Positions 20,809 through 30,694 of a stretch of 64,000 bases of DNA are shown piece by piece; the stretch's first letter is position 1; each line of letters begins with the position of its first letter. A model generated the notes under the pieces. It was not told where the DNA came from. It searched no databases and worked only from the letters and a program-made list of their open reading frames with translations. A program made the translations under genes and the position numbers. Source of the stretch: Facklamia sp. 7083-14-GEN3. Its GTDB lineage: Bacteria > Bacillota > Bacilli > Lactobacillales > Aerococcaceae. The stretch covers positions 62,001 through 126,000 of the forward strand of contig NZ_JANSGD010000002.1 in assembly GCF_024742075.1 (NCBI RefSeq). Direction: 5' to 3'.

Positions 20809-21861
20809 ATGATCGAAGAAATATCAAAATCACTGATTAATGAAGCCATCGATTTATTAGCTTCCGATATTCATTTTATGCCAAACATTGATAGTTACCA
20901 TGTTTTCTTTCGGATAAATGGTCAACTCCACTACCACAAAAAAATTCCATTAAGTTTAGGGAGAAAAATAATCGCCCATTATAAGTTTTTAGCCAATATG
21001 GATGTTGGTGAAAAAAGACGGCCTCAATCTGGAGCTTGTCAATTTAAAATTACTGAAGAACAAATGGTTGAATTAAGATTGTCTACTATTACCAACGTAA
21101 ACCTTATAGAATCCTTGGTCGTTCGAGTAATATTTAGTAAAGTTCATAAGTCTCAACAAATCAACACCTACTTTCCCAATCAAATTAACCTCATTCGAAA
21201 ATTGATTAGAAGTAAATCTGGAATGATACTGATTTCGGGTCCAGTCAATTCAGGTAAAACCACAACTATCTATCAGCTTTTAAGAGAAAGAATGAATGAT
21301 GAAAAGTTACAAATCATTACTATGGAGGACCCTGTGGAAATCAAAGAACCTTCTTTTTTACAAACGCAGGTAAATGAAAAAATAGGCATTTCTTATGACT
21401 TATTAATTAAGTCCTCGCTCAGACATCATCCCGACATTCTTTTTATTGGAGAAATTCGGGATGAGGAGACTGCACGTATGACCTTAAGGGGTGCTTTAAC
21501 CGGTCACTTAATGATTGCAACTATTCACGCTAAGGATACCTTTGGGGTTATTGCGCGACTTAAAGAGTTAACTATTAGTCAGCAACAATTAAAACAATCT
21601 CTCATCGGTGTCATCTCACAAAGACTTGTCCCTCGATTTTGCCCTCTTTGTAAGAGTAGTGTCCAATTATCTTGCAATCATATTCCTAAAGAATTTCATC
21701 GAGCTGCATTGTTCGAAATATTATATGGTCAGCATTTGAAAGAATATTTGAATCATTTTGATTTGCCTCTCAATTTCTTCACCCTTAACCAACAACTAAG
21801 AAAGGCATGGGCCTATGGATACATTCATAAAAAAGAATATGACCACTTTGAAGTTCTTTAA
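20809..21861 (+). CDS. comGA: competence traffic ATPase ComGA
   Basis: ComGA is the cytoplasmic secretion ATPase that drives assembly of the competence pseudopilus for DNA uptake. It has 350 aa, with Walker A GPVNSGKTTT (about 143-152), the Asp box MEDPVEI, and Walker B/His box ILFIGEIRDEET through IATIHAKD. A TTG codon lies directly before the chosen ATG, but the ATG has the better SD distance. It is first in a seven-gene operon whose reading frames mostly overlap. Confidence 0.94.
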   Translation: MIEEISKSLINEAIDLLASDIHFMPNIDSYHVFFRINGQLHYHKKIPLSLGRKIIAHYKFLANMDVGEKRRPQSGACQFKITEEQMVELRLSTITNVNLIESLVVRVIFSKVHKSQQINTYFPNQINLIRKLIRSKSGMILISGPVNSGKTTTIYQLLRERMNDEKLQIITMEDPVEIKEPSFLQTQVNEKIGISYDLLIKSSLRHHPDILFIGEIRDEETARMTLRGALTGHLMIATIHAKDTFGVIARLKELTISQQQLKQSLIGVISQRLVPRFCPLCKSSVQLSCNHIPKEFHRAALFEILYGQHLKEYLNHFDLPLNFFTLNQQLRKAWAYGYIHKKEYDHFEVL

Positions 21862-22885
21862 TAAAGAAAAATCATTTTTTAATCAAGATGAAAAAATATA
21901 CTTTTTACAAATCTTAGCAGAAATGCTTCAAGAAGGTTTTTCTATCTACCAAAGTCTGCAATTTATGAAAATACTTTTACCTAAAAGAATCTTAACTATT
22001 GATCAAATATTGAAGAGTTTAAATATGGGGCAAAGTTTCGATCAGGTTCTTTTAAATTATGGATATTCGAATCGAATTGCCGCTCAATTATTTTTTGCTC
22101 AAAAACAAGGACGATTTAATCAAGCTCTTTTTGAAATTGTAAACCACTTAAAAACAATGAGAGACTATCAAAAAAAATTAATAAAAACACTTATTTATCC
22201 GTGTTTTTTAATGATTTTTCTAACATGCTTATTATTTGCAATGAGACATTGGATGCTTCCGCAAATTTTATCTTTTATCAATAAAGAGATTTTAGAAACT
22301 TATTTATTAGCTCGTTATTTGCTCATTCTCTTTACCTTACTACCACAAATCAGCATCACTTTTTTAGCACTTATTTTATTTGTTTATCTAATTATTGATT
22401 TTTATTTATTAAAGCTTTCAATTATCAACAGATTTCAACTCTTAGTTAAGCTGCCTCTCTTAGGAAAACTAATTAGAAAATATGTATCTTATCGTCTAGC
22501 TGATGAACTTTCATATTTTTATGCAGCTGGATTTTCCATGCAAGAAACGCTTAGTCTTTTAATTTCATATCCCATCGATCCCCTAATTAGTGAATTAGCG
22601 AATTACTTACATCAACAATTTTTAAGTGGGAGCGAGTTAAGTGATTCGTTAGAAAACATAGGTATTTTTACAAAAACGCTTAGTTTAGTTATATACCAAG
22701 GGGAGCTGACGAGTCAGACCGGTCAGAAATGTAAACTTTATGCTAAAAAAATATTTGAGGAGGTGGTCGAAGATCTTAATAAAAAACTTAGTTTTGTTCA
22801 GCCAATACTGTTTTTAGTAATTGCTATTATTGTAATGGCCATGTACCTCGTTCTAATGTTACCAATGTTAACCATGGAGATATAG
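21815..22885 (+). CDS. comGB: competence pseudopilus membrane protein ComGB
   Basis: ComGB is the polytopic type II secretion GspF-like platform of the competence pseudopilus. The 356 aa contain two repeated helical T2SF domains and about three membrane segments (about 118-138, 165-192 and a C-terminal one at 328-352). The frame overlaps comGA by 47 nt from the ATG at 21815; a second in-frame ATG at 21839 still overlaps and is possible. Confidence 0.9.
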   Translation: MDTFIKKNMTTLKFFNKEKSFFNQDEKIYFLQILAEMLQEGFSIYQSLQFMKILLPKRILTIDQILKSLNMGQSFDQVLLNYGYSNRIAAQLFFAQKQGRFNQALFEIVNHLKTMRDYQKKLIKTLIYPCFLMIFLTCLLFAMRHWMLPQILSFINKEILETYLLARYLLILFTLLPQISITFLALILFVYLIIDFYLLKLSIINRFQLLVKLPLLGKLIRKYVSYRLADELSYFYAAGFSMQETLSLLISYPIDPLISELANYLHQQFLSGSELSDSLENIGIFTKTLSLVIYQGELTSQTGQKCKLYAKKIFEEVVEDLNKKLSFVQPILFLVIAIIVMAMYLVLMLPMLTMEI

Positions 22886-22897
22886 AAGGGAGCTTTC

Positions 22898-23242
22898 ATG
22901 AAAGTAAGAATCATAAATAAAATTAACCTTTATCGAATTTTTGAAGACAAAAGAGCATTTACACTCATTGAAATGCTAATTGTGCTTATTATTGTATCAC
23001 TATTAATGGCTATTATTATTCCCAATGTTTCCGGTCAAAAAGACCGTATCGACCAACAAGCAGTTGAAAATATTACAGAGATTGTTGAAACTCAAGCGGA
23101 TGCTTATTACCTAGTAGAAGATACCCAAGAATCATTAAGCTTGGAAACTTTGGTTAGTGAAGGTTATCTTACTCAAAAGCAAGCAGACGAAGCGGCTGAA
23201 AGGATTGAAGCTGAAGTCCTCAATCAAATACTGTCTCCTTAA
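22898..23242 (+). CDS. comGC: major competence pseudopilin ComGC
   Basis: ComGC is the main subunit of the transformation pilus. The 114-aa prepilin has a 20-residue leader ending KRA, then the class 3 cleavage site A/FTLIE with Glu at mature position 5, and the long hydrophobic helix LIVLIIVSLLMAIIIPN. The SD is AAGGGAG. The leader is longer than that of many ComGC proteins. Its stop overlaps the comGD start by 1 nt. Confidence 0.94.
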   Translation: MKVRIINKINLYRIFEDKRAFTLIEMLIVLIIVSLLMAIIIPNVSGQKDRIDQQAVENITEIVETQADAYYLVEDTQESLSLETLVSEGYLTQKQADEAAERIEAEVLNQILSP

Positions 23243-23697
23243 TGAAAGCTAAAAATCAATCAGCCTTTACACTAATCGAAGCTTTGTGCGTACTTTCAGT
23301 TTTTAGTATATTGATGATTTTTCTGACGTCTTTACCTTATCAACAATTAAAAGCTAATTATCAGACAAAAGTTTTTAAAGATCAATTGAAGAGTCAGCTA
23401 TATTTAGCTCAAGATAAAGCAATTATTGATCAAGATCCGGTTCAGGTTGTCTTTAGTAAAAGAGGAATAATCTACTTTTGGCAAATAGAATCCCGCAAGA
23501 ATTTTAGTCAACTCATAATCCCTAAACATTTAAAACTACTTAACTCTTTTTCTTTTTATTACTTAAGTAGTGGTCGTATTAATGATTTTGAAACTGTTTA
23601 CTTTGAAAATTCAGAAGGCAATAATTTTGAGCTTGTTTTTCAACTAGGAAGTGGTCAATTTGTTTTTAAGGAGCAAAAAGGGAAGCAGTCTTATTGA
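23242..23697 (+). CDS. comGD: minor competence pseudopilin ComGD
   Basis: This 151-aa minor pseudopilin has a short leader, cleavage site SA/FTLIEAL and a hydrophobic helix (about 9-30), followed by a beta-rich C-terminal part. It starts at the last base of comGC (TAATG). Family identity comes from the prepilin motif, size and operon position. Confidence 0.88.
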   Translation: MKAKNQSAFTLIEALCVLSVFSILMIFLTSLPYQQLKANYQTKVFKDQLKSQLYLAQDKAIIDQDPVQVVFSKRGIIYFWQIESRKNFSQLIIPKHLKLLNSFSFYYLSSGRINDFETVYFENSEGNNFELVFQLGSGQFVFKEQKGKQSY

Positions 23698-24013
23698 AGC
23701 ATTAGTAGGCTTATTGATCTTGTCTTGGATTTTGAGCTTTTATTTACCTAGTTTTAATCAAGAATTAAGAACTTTTAAGCAATTAAAAACAGAAAATAAT
23801 GAATGGCAATTATTTTATCAACTAGTGGATATTCAACTTTCTGATTTAGATTTAAATAAAAAAGAGACACTTATCCAATCTACAATGGAAAGTTACCAAT
23901 TATTGTTTTCAGTCGAGGTTGATGATTTTTCGTGCGACTCTGTTTCCTGTCAAATAGAGTTTAAGAGAGGGAGTGTCTATCAGATTGAAATTCAAGCTAT
24001 TCAATCCTTATAA
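23651..24013 (+). CDS. comGE: minor competence pseudopilin ComGE
   Basis: This 120-aa protein has leader KKG/SSLIEALVGLLIL, a class 3 prepilin site with Glu5. It probably starts at GTG 23651, inside the end of comGD (47-nt overlap). ComGE is poorly conserved, so the call leans on position between comGD and comGF. Confidence 0.8.
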   Translation: MVNLFLRSKKGSSLIEALVGLLILSWILSFYLPSFNQELRTFKQLKTENNEWQLFYQLVDIQLSDLDLNKKETLIQSTMESYQLLFSVEVDDFSCDSVSCQIEFKRGSVYQIEIQAIQSL

Positions 24014-24455
24014 ACAATCAAAACAGGCCTTCACCTTAATCGAGTGCCTTATAACACTCTCTATTTTTGCTTTAATAATGAACACTCTCATGATAAGTGT
24101 TTCTCATTACCGCAAATTGGATGAAAATATGCGTCAAGATCGTTCGTTAGATTGGCAGCACTTCACACTGATGATGGAAAGTGAATTTAATCAATTTTTA
24201 ATTATGGATGTCTCTTCACAAGAAATAAAACTTTGTCTCAAAGAAGATCACGATGAAGAGAGCTCAGTCATTTTAAGAAATCAAAAAATTTATCGCAGAC
24301 CCGGACATCACCCTTACCTCTTTCAAGTAAAATCATGGCATCTAAGTCCACAAAAACCCTTTATAACAATCTCTGTGGAGCTAACCAATGGTCAAATCTT
24401 CTCACATACCTTTCATTCTAATTATATAAGAACGGAAGATTTTGATGAAAAATAA
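23973..24455 (+). CDS. comGF: minor competence pseudopilin ComGF
   Basis: The 160-aa protein has leader ending SKQA/FTLIECLITLSIF and a C-terminal domain typical of ComGF. The likely start is GTG 23973, overlapping comGE by 41 nt. A Cys follows the Glu5 of the prepilin motif. In Bacillus, ComGF is one of the minor pilins needed for DNA uptake. Confidence 0.85.
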   Translation: MSIRLKFKLFNPYKQSKQAFTLIECLITLSIFALIMNTLMISVSHYRKLDENMRQDRSLDWQHFTLMMESEFNQFLIMDVSSQEIKLCLKEDHDEESSVILRNQKIYRRPGHHPYLFQVKSWHLSPQKPFITISVELTNGQIFSHTFHSNYIRTEDFDEK

Positions 24456-25197
24456 AAAAGGGCTTATCCTACCAATGGTATTGTGTTTTATGATGTTAAG
24501 CCAAGTTATTTACTTAGGAGTCATTCAACTTAATGCTCTCCACAGACAAAGAATCCACCAGTCAAATAATTATTATCAATTACAAATTCAAACTCTTTTA
24601 GCAGATTCTAACCTGCGTCCTATTCTCCAAGACCAATGGACAAAAAGCCTAGAAGAATCTCTTCAAAGAGAATGTCAACTTCTACAAAAAGAAAGTTTAA
24701 ATGACTTGGGCCTGTTTACAAGTGATTCCTTAATTCAAACGATTAACTTAATCGAAGTTGAAACTTTAGACTTTGATTCATTACTTCTACTCTATAAGAC
24801 GCTTATTTTTATAGAAAAACCATCAAATTTTGAGCCAACTTTTTCAATAATAGAAGCTGATGGCGAATGGGTAGCTAATGATCAAGTGACTCTTTTTCCT
24901 AATTCTTCTAAGGAAGATTCTTTCGATGCTAGTCACTTACTACTTAGTTCGCAAGGCTATCTAATAAATAAAGGTCTTAATAAAAATAAAAAATCGCAGT
25001 GGGTAGGAACACTTGAACAAGAATTTCAGATTGAATTTAATACTGGAACAAGCAAGATTTTAACTTCTGGGTACAAATTAATTTTCGACTCAAGACTTTC
25101 TACTGGTGAGTCATTCGAAAAGAAACAAGACTTACCTCAACTAAATTACCTCCTCCAATGGCATGGGAATCTCTATCAGGATTCTAAGGCTAGTTAA
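24445..25197 (+). CDS. comGG: minor competence pseudopilin ComGG
   Basis: This is the last gene of the comG operon. The 250-aa protein begins KNKKGLILPMVLCFMMLSQ, a basic leader and hydrophobic helix without the usual Glu5, as in other ComGG proteins. It is about twice the length of Bacillus ComGG. The ATG at 24445 is preferred to the TTG at 24442; both overlap comGF. A bidirectional terminator follows. Confidence 0.75.
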   Translation: MKNKKGLILPMVLCFMMLSQVIYLGVIQLNALHRQRIHQSNNYYQLQIQTLLADSNLRPILQDQWTKSLEESLQRECQLLQKESLNDLGLFTSDSLIQTINLIEVETLDFDSLLLLYKTLIFIEKPSNFEPTFSIIEADGEWVANDQVTLFPNSSKEDSFDASHLLLSSQGYLINKGLNKNKKSQWVGTLEQEFQIEFNTGTSKILTSGYKLIFDSRLSTGESFEKKQDLPQLNYLLQWHGNLYQDSKAS

Positions 25198-25203
25198 CGA
25201 AGA

Positions 25204-25246
25204 AACAGCAAGCATTCTCAAATCCTCCAGAGTGCTTGCTGTTTTA
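25204..25246. terminator. bidirectional terminator between comGG and smpB
   Basis: AACAGCAAGCA (25204-25214) and TGCTTGCTGTT (25233-25243) form a perfect 11-bp stem between two convergent genes. The plus strand continues TTTAATTT. Confidence 0.85.
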
Positions 25247-25248
25247 AT

Positions 25249-25716
25249 TTATCTTATTTTAAGGGCTCGATCGATATCTCGCTTAGCTTGTTGTTCTTTG
25301 AGAGCCTGGCGCTTATCATAATGATGTTTCCCGCGAGCAACCCCAATTAAGAGCTTAGCTCGGCCTCTGACTAAATAAACCTTTAGGGGGACAATAGTCA
25401 TCCCTTTTTGGCGTGTTGCTTGTTCCATATCCACTATTTCCTTATGGTGTAATAATAATTTTCGATCTCTTAAGGGATCGTGATTAAACAAATTACCATG
25501 GTCATAAGGACTTATGTGAACATTCTTTACCCAAGCTTCGCCCCCATAGATTGAAATAAAGCCATCTTGAATGTTTATTTTTCCTGCTCGAATGGATTTA
25601 ATTTCTGTTCCTTTGAGCACTAGACCGGCTTCGTAAGTATCAATTATCTCATAATCATGTCTAGCCTTACGGTTTTGAGCCAATGGTTTATCATGTTCTG
25701 CTTTATTTTTTGCCAT
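25249..25716 (-). CDS. smpB: SsrA-binding protein
   Basis: SmpB carries tmRNA to stalled ribosomes in trans-translation. The 155 aa have the family motifs [22 protein letters not shown] (split as [13 protein letters not shown]) and [19 protein letters not shown], with a basic tail. It sits 47 nt downstream of rnr; SmpB and RNase R work together in tmRNA-linked decay. The ssrA gene itself is not in this window. Confidence 0.97.
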   Translation of the reverse strand: MAKNKAEHDKPLAQNRKARHDYEIIDTYEAGLVLKGTEIKSIRAGKINIQDGFISIYGGEAWVKNVHISPYDHGNLFNHDPLRDRKLLLHHKEIVDMEQATRQKGMTIVPLKVYLVRGRAKLLIGVARGKHHYDKRQALKEQQAKRDIDRALKIR

Positions 25717-25763
25717 AAAATCTCCTTGCTAGTGCTAGGAGTCTATTATAACCTGATGGACTC

Positions 25764-28103
25764 CTAGTATTTCTTTTTTTTAGTTCTTTTTGCTTTCTTA
25801 AAGTTTCCCTTAGCAGAAACTTTTTTACCTGCTAAATTTTTACCTCTTTTAGGATTCACTTTATTGGCTTTATTCTGTTGATTCTTTTTCTTATTTTTAG
25901 TTGAAGATTGAATAATTTTTGGATCGATACCTTCTACTGGTTCAGCTTCAATTAGCTTAAAATCAATTTGTCGATCTTCTACACTGACATTACTAACTTC
26001 GATTTTAACTCGTTGGCCAATTCTGAAGATTTTGTGTGTTCTCTCACCAATCAACAGCATATGGTCTGGATTAAAATGATAATAGTCATCATCTAAATTC
26101 TGAATAGAAACAAGTCCTTCTACCGTATTAGGAAGGGCCACAAAAATTCCGAAAGAAGTAACCGATGAAATAGTTCCCCAGAAACTTTCTCCAACTTTAT
26201 TCATCATATACTCAGCTTTCTTGAGAGCATCGGTTTCTCTTTCTGCATCAACTGCCCGACGTTCCATTTTAGAAGCATGAGTCGCAATAGTTGGTAGTTG
26301 GTCTTCTAACTTAGAAATTTCCTTATTAGAAGGTTTCCCTGATAAATATTGACTAATCAAACGATGTACGATCAAATCAGGATAACGACGTATTGGTGAA
26401 GTGAAGTGTGTATAGTCCTCTGCCGCTAAACCAAAGTGTCCTGCCGCTTCATCTGAATACTTAGCTTGTTGCATAGACCTTAGCATCATAGTTGAAACAG
26501 CTTGTTCGTAATCCTCACCTTTAACCTTTTTAAGCGCCTCTTGTAAGGCTCTAGGTGCCATGTCTTCTGTATTACCTCTAAGAATGACCCCAAAGCTCGA
26601 AATAAATTCTGCGAAGCGGTCCATCTTATTAGAGTCTGGTTGTTCATGAATTCGATAAATAAACGGTAGTTGCTTCCCTAAATATTCTTTTGCTACCGTT
26701 TCATTAGCAGCTAGCATAAAGGATTCAATTAATCGCTCACTGGTAAATCTTTCGCGCAAAACAATTTCTGTCGGGTGCCCCTTTTCATCTACCAATATCT
26801 TCGCTTCAGGCGCATCAAAGTCGAGTGCCCCTCTACGACGACGCATTTGATAGAGAATTTCGTGTAACTCGGCCATCTCTTCCAACATAGGAACAATTTC
26901 TTGATAATCTTGTCTTAAAGTTGAATCGCCGTCTAAAATAACATTCACATCTGAATAAGTCATTCGATAGGATGAATGAATAACCGATTTAAAAATGCGA
27001 TGCTTAATTACTTGTCCTTGATTATTAATCACCATTTCGCATGACAAGCTCAAGCGATCTTCTCGCGGATTCAAGGAACAGATTCCATTAGACAAGCGTT
27101 GAGGTAACATTGGGACTACCCGGTCGGTTAGATAAACAGAAGTCCCTCGTTCATAAGCTTCGCTATCGATAGCAGAACCTGGTCGCACATAATGCGATAC
27201 ATCAGCAATATGGACACCTAAGCGATATTCCTTATCAGAAATTTTTTCTAAACTAATAGCATCATCTAAGTCCTTAGCATCTGCGCCATCAATGGTAATA
27301 ATCAATTGATCACGTAAATCTTCACGACCTTTAATTTCTTCTGGATTTATTGTCTGATTCACAGCTTCAGATTCCTTAAGCACCTCTTTTGGAAATTCAT
27401 GAGGAATACCAAATTGGAAGAGGACGGCTAAAATATCAACCCCTGGAGCATCTTTGTGGCCAATTTCTTTAGTCACAAGACCTACCATTTCATTCGGTTT
27501 ACGACCGTCTGGATATTCAGCGATTTCAACAATACAAATAGTGTGATTAGCTGGATGAATACCATCTGGACGTATAAAGATTTTAGTCTCATCTGGAAAC
27601 TCACCTTGTGGCTTTATGTATCCAACATAGCCTGTGGACTCACGTTCTTCTTGATTAAAGCCATAAAATTCACCGACTAGCTGGCTAGCTTTACGGTCAA
27701 TCACTTCAATTACTTGGGCTTCAGACCCTTTGCCAGTAGCTGGGTTAACATGCTTAACAATTCGAACACGAACTGTGTCTCCGTCCATTGCGCCCCCATT
27801 TTTACCTCTGGGTACAAAATAGTCACTTTCTCCTTCTTCATGAGAGATAAATCCAAAACCTTTTTCATTTGCACGGTAAATGCCTACTACTTCTTCATTT
27901 GAAGAAAAAGCTTTAAAATGACCTTCAGGCGTTAATTGGATTTCACCAATTCTTTCTAAAAAGGCTAAAGCCTTTATTAATTTTTTATAGTTTTTAGTTC
28001 CTCGATAATTAAAAAATTGGGATAGCTGGTCTACTGAAAAGGATTCTTCTTTATTTCCTTGTAAAAAAACAATAATGTCTTTTTCTAATCTAGATAAACT
28101 CAA
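25764..28103 (-). CDS. rnr: ribonuclease R
   Basis: RNase R is a processive 3'-5' exoribonuclease that degrades structured RNA. The 779 aa have an N-terminal helix-turn-helix, two cold-shock domains (GFGFISHEEGESDYFVP), and the RNB catalytic domain with the Asp cluster TIDGADAKDLDDAIS. An S1 domain and a very basic Lys-rich tail (about 730-779) follow. Translation appears to start at TTG 28103 behind SD AAAGGAG. It is upstream of smpB as in many Firmicutes (secG-est-rnr-smpB). Confidence 0.96.
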   Translation of the reverse strand: MSLSRLEKDIIVFLQGNKEESFSVDQLSQFFNYRGTKNYKKLIKALAFLERIGEIQLTPEGHFKAFSSNEEVVGIYRANEKGFGFISHEEGESDYFVPRGKNGGAMDGDTVRVRIVKHVNPATGKGSEAQVIEVIDRKASQLVGEFYGFNQEERESTGYVGYIKPQGEFPDETKIFIRPDGIHPANHTICIVEIAEYPDGRKPNEMVGLVTKEIGHKDAPGVDILAVLFQFGIPHEFPKEVLKESEAVNQTINPEEIKGREDLRDQLIITIDGADAKDLDDAISLEKISDKEYRLGVHIADVSHYVRPGSAIDSEAYERGTSVYLTDRVVPMLPQRLSNGICSLNPREDRLSLSCEMVINNQGQVIKHRIFKSVIHSSYRMTYSDVNVILDGDSTLRQDYQEIVPMLEEMAELHEILYQMRRRRGALDFDAPEAKILVDEKGHPTEIVLRERFTSERLIESFMLAANETVAKEYLGKQLPFIYRIHEQPDSNKMDRFAEFISSFGVILRGNTEDMAPRALQEALKKVKGEDYEQAVSTMMLRSMQQAKYSDEAAGHFGLAAEDYTHFTSPIRRYPDLIVHRLISQYLSGKPSNKEISKLEDQLPTIATHASKMERRAVDAERETDALKKAEYMMNKVGESFWGTISSVTSFGIFVALPNTVEGLVSIQNLDDDYYHFNPDHMLLIGERTHKIFRIGQRVKIEVSNVSVEDRQIDFKLIEAEPVEGIDPKIIQSSTKNKKKNQQNKANKVNPKRGKNLAGKKVSAKGNFKKAKRTKKKKY

Positions 28104-28124
28104 GATTTATTCTCCTTTCTCAAC

Positions 28125-28886
28125 CTAAAAGGGTTGGGTCACTTGCTTGATGAAATCTAAAACCGATTTTTCAAAAGCTTTACGGTCGCGGTTTGTAGGA
28201 ATGGAATGTGTATTATGTGGGAAATAATGAAAGTCAATGCGAGCATTAATCAAGGCATCTTGAAGTAAATAAGAATCATCTGGCTCTATTAATTCATCTT
28301 CACCCGATTGAGCGATATAAAAAGGTACTTTAATATTTGATAATTGAGAAGTAATTTCTTCTTTGATAATCTCTAAGTCTTTCATCTGATGCCAATGATC
28401 TTCTAATATATCATCAAACTCTTCCATGAATGTCTCTGTATCATGCCGTTGAGTGGCTAAAAATTTGCCTAAATGCATAAATGAGTCAGAAATATCAATT
28501 GGATCTTTCGTCATAACTGGTGCATTAAAGATTCCTCCACCACTTCCTTTAAAATCTTTCTTAGAAATAATATCTGTAGCCATGACCCCTCCTAACGAAA
28601 GCCCAAAGACTAAGAGGTGCTCAAAATCCTGTTCCACCATCCAATGATAAGCTTCATAAGCTTCTTGACGCCAGATAGTCGGGGAGTAGTCCAAAACCGA
28701 TTTGATATCTTGTGTATCATGACCACTAAATAGCGGCACTAATACATTATATCCTTGGCGATTCAATAACCTTCCTAATAGATTCATATCACGTGTTGAT
28801 CCCGTATAAGCATGGAAGAGTAGAATCCCTACCTTCTTATCTTGACCTACTAAATAAACCGCCTTATCAAATGGAACTTTCACCAT
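28125..28886 (-). CDS. carboxylesterase of the alpha/beta hydrolase fold (Est/YvaK-like)
   Basis: This predicted cytoplasmic esterase or thioesterase-like hydrolase has 253 aa. It has ILLFHAYTGS (oxyanion loop), nucleophile motif GLSLGG, an Asp near SGEDELIEP and the His in NTHSIPTNRD. It fits the YvaK carboxylesterase found between secG and rnr in Bacillus. The frame runs up to 29009, but that would cross the secG terminator. ATG 28886 has SD TAGGAG 8 nt away and is clearly better. Confidence 0.88.
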   Translation of the reverse strand: MVKVPFDKAVYLVGQDKKVGILLFHAYTGSTRDMNLLGRLLNRQGYNVLVPLFSGHDTQDIKSVLDYSPTIWRQEAYEAYHWMVEQDFEHLLVFGLSLGGVMATDIISKKDFKGSGGGIFNAPVMTKDPIDISDSFMHLGKFLATQRHDTETFMEEFDDILEDHWHQMKDLEIIKEEITSQLSNIKVPFYIAQSGEDELIEPDDSYLLQDALINARIDFHYFPHNTHSIPTNRDRKAFEKSVLDFIKQVTQPF

Positions 28887-28967
28887 TATTTTCACTCCTA
28901 ACCTCTTAGTATCATTGTATCTAAAGCTCGCTAGAAACAAAAGAAATACCCCTGTTTCTAAATAAAT

Positions 28968-29006
28968 ACGCACATGTGGCCTAAAAAGCCAACATGTGCG
29001 TCTATT
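28968..29006 (-). terminator. terminator of secG
   Basis: ACGCACATGT / ACATGTGCGT arms with an inner GGC/GCC pairing form a strong hairpin. The minus strand then reads ATTTATTT. Confidence 0.75.
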
Positions 29007-29021
29007 CAAAATCTTTAACGA

Positions 29022-29255
29022 TTATTTAGCCGATAAGTATGCTAAAGCTAAGGCAATGACAAAGAACAGCACGCCCAAAACAGTTGTTGCACGAATTAAA
29101 AAAGCTTCAAAGCCACGTGCTTTAGTTTTTACGGTACCATCATCTCCTCCACCGGTTAAGGTTGAAGCTGCATTACTCTTAGATGGTTGCATAATTACTA
29201 ATAAGATGATTAAAATGGATACCACTATTAAAGATATCATCAAAGCGTTATACAT
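29022..29255 (-). CDS. secG: preprotein translocase subunit SecG
   Basis: SecG is the small non-essential subunit of the SecYEG channel. The 77 aa have two membrane helices (about 5-25 and 54-75) around the conserved loop MQPSKSNAASTLTGGGDDG (split as KSNAASTLTGG). SD GAAGGAGG is strong. It heads the secG-est-rnr-smpB series, though a hairpin after it may reduce read-through. Confidence 0.93.
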   Translation of the reverse strand: MYNALMISLIVVSILIILLVIMQPSKSNAASTLTGGGDDGTVKTKARGFEAFLIRATTVLGVLFFVIALALAYLSAK

Positions 29256-29347
29256 AGTTGCCCTCCTTCATATGGACTATCTAGGAAATTATATCACACA
29301 TTTTTGAAAAATGTGATAGATAATCGCTAGAACATACAGATAAATTA

Positions 29348-29394
29348 AAAAAAGCCCTCAGAAGTAGATCAAAGATCTTCTTTTAAAGGGCTTG
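29348..29394 (-). terminator. terminator of rlmN
   Basis: AAGCCCT and AGGGCTT arms enclose a second stem (GAAG...CTTC). The minus strand continues with seven T. Confidence 0.85.
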
Positions 29395-29437
29395 ACTTAC
29401 TTTTAATAGTTTTTTTATAAACATCCCATTATTTACT

Positions 29438-30568
29438 TTAATTAGAAACCGAATTAGCCGCCTTACGAGCTTGTGAAAGTTTACGGATTTCTTCCTTTGT
29501 CTTCTTAGCAGTTTTAGCTCTTCTTTGACGTTCGTATTGAGACCTTAACTGACCGCAAGCCGCTTCAATTTCTGTTCCGTGTTCTTTACGTACGACACAA
29601 TTAACCTTATTCTTCATTAAAATATCAAAAAATTGCGCAATATTTTCAGCCTTTGAACGCTGGAAAGAATTTTCTGCAACTGGATTATAAGGAATCAAGT
29701 TGACATAAGCTAATTTAAGCATCGGTTTTAATAGATTAGCCAATTCTTTAGCATGTTGAGGTGTATCGTTGACCCCATCAATCATAATATATTCAAAAGT
29801 CACCCGTCGATTCGTTTTTTCGATATATTCATAAATGGCATCAAACAACTCTTCAATTGGATACTCTCGGTTAATCTTCATAATAGAAGATCGAGTCTCA
29901 TTGTTAGGGGCATGGAGAGAAACCGCTAGATTGACTTGTAATCCTTCATCAGCAAATTTACGGATTTTTGGTGCTAAGCCAGAAGTTGAGACAGTAATAT
30001 GACGTGCCCCAATAGCTAGTCCCTTATCTGAATTCACAATTCTTAAGAACTTCATCACGTTATCATAGTTATCAAAAGGTTCACCTATACCCATAACTAC
30101 AATATGAGAAACTTTCTCACCTTGACCTAATTGATCTAAGTGTCGTTGAACGTACATGATTTGAGCAACTATCTCTCCTGCTTCTAAATCTCTTACTTTA
30201 GGAATTAAACCTGAAGCACAGAACTTACAGCCAATATTACAGCCAATTTGCGTCGTCACACAAACTGAAATACCATAATGATGATACATTAAAACCGTTT
30301 CAATCATTGACTTATCTTGTAATTCAAACAAAAATTTAGTGGTTTTATCTTGGGCTTTTTGTACAATTTCTGTTTTTAAAGGAGAAAAAATAAATTCCTC
30401 GGATAAAGGTTCTAAAATCTTTTTGGGGATATTGGTCATCTCTTCATAGGAAGCCACATGATGACGGTAAAGCCATTGCCAGATTTGATCTGCCCGGTAT
30501 GGCTTTTCACCTCTTTGAGCTAGCCATTCGATTAGATCGTCTAGGGTTAAACTATATATTGATTTCAC
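29438..30568 (-). CDS. rlmN: 23S rRNA (A2503-C2) and tRNA (A37-C2) methyltransferase RlmN
   Basis: RlmN is a radical-SAM enzyme that methylates C2 of A2503 in 23S rRNA and A37 of some tRNAs. It has the CNIGCKFC cluster motif, the [11 protein letters not shown] region, and the conserved Cys in AACGQLR near the end. The Lys/Arg-rich tail is typical. A longer frame opens at ATG 30601, but SD GAGGAG is 8 nt before the GTG at 30566-30568, giving a start [12 protein letters not shown] that fits the family. Cfr, the resistance homologue, is less likely given the housekeeping context. Confidence 0.93.
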   Translation of the reverse strand: MKSIYSLTLDDLIEWLAQRGEKPYRADQIWQWLYRHHVASYEEMTNIPKKILEPLSEEFIFSPLKTEIVQKAQDKTTKFLFELQDKSMIETVLMYHHYGISVCVTTQIGCNIGCKFCASGLIPKVRDLEAGEIVAQIMYVQRHLDQLGQGEKVSHIVVMGIGEPFDNYDNVMKFLRIVNSDKGLAIGARHITVSTSGLAPKIRKFADEGLQVNLAVSLHAPNNETRSSIMKINREYPIEELFDAIYEYIEKTNRRVTFEYIMIDGVNDTPQHAKELANLLKPMLKLAYVNLIPYNPVAENSFQRSKAENIAQFFDILMKNKVNCVVRKEHGTEIEAACGQLRSQYERQRRAKTAKKTKEEIRKLSQARKAANSVSN

Positions 30569-30694
30569 TGATAAAACTCCTCTATTTATATAAAACTTCA
30601 TGTTCAGTTTAGCACAAACAAAAGAGCCTGTCTTTATTTTATTTACCTTCTAAAGAATAACCATCAGCCTCTAACAAAAATTCATGAGATTTTC

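Noticed and set aside
23651-24455. Overlapping comGE/comGF frames as frameshifts
   Set aside because: Each frame has its own prepilin leader and the overlap is normal for comG operons.
28887-29009. Longer N-terminus for the carboxylesterase
   Set aside because: It would translate through the secG terminator hairpin; the internal ATG has the SD.
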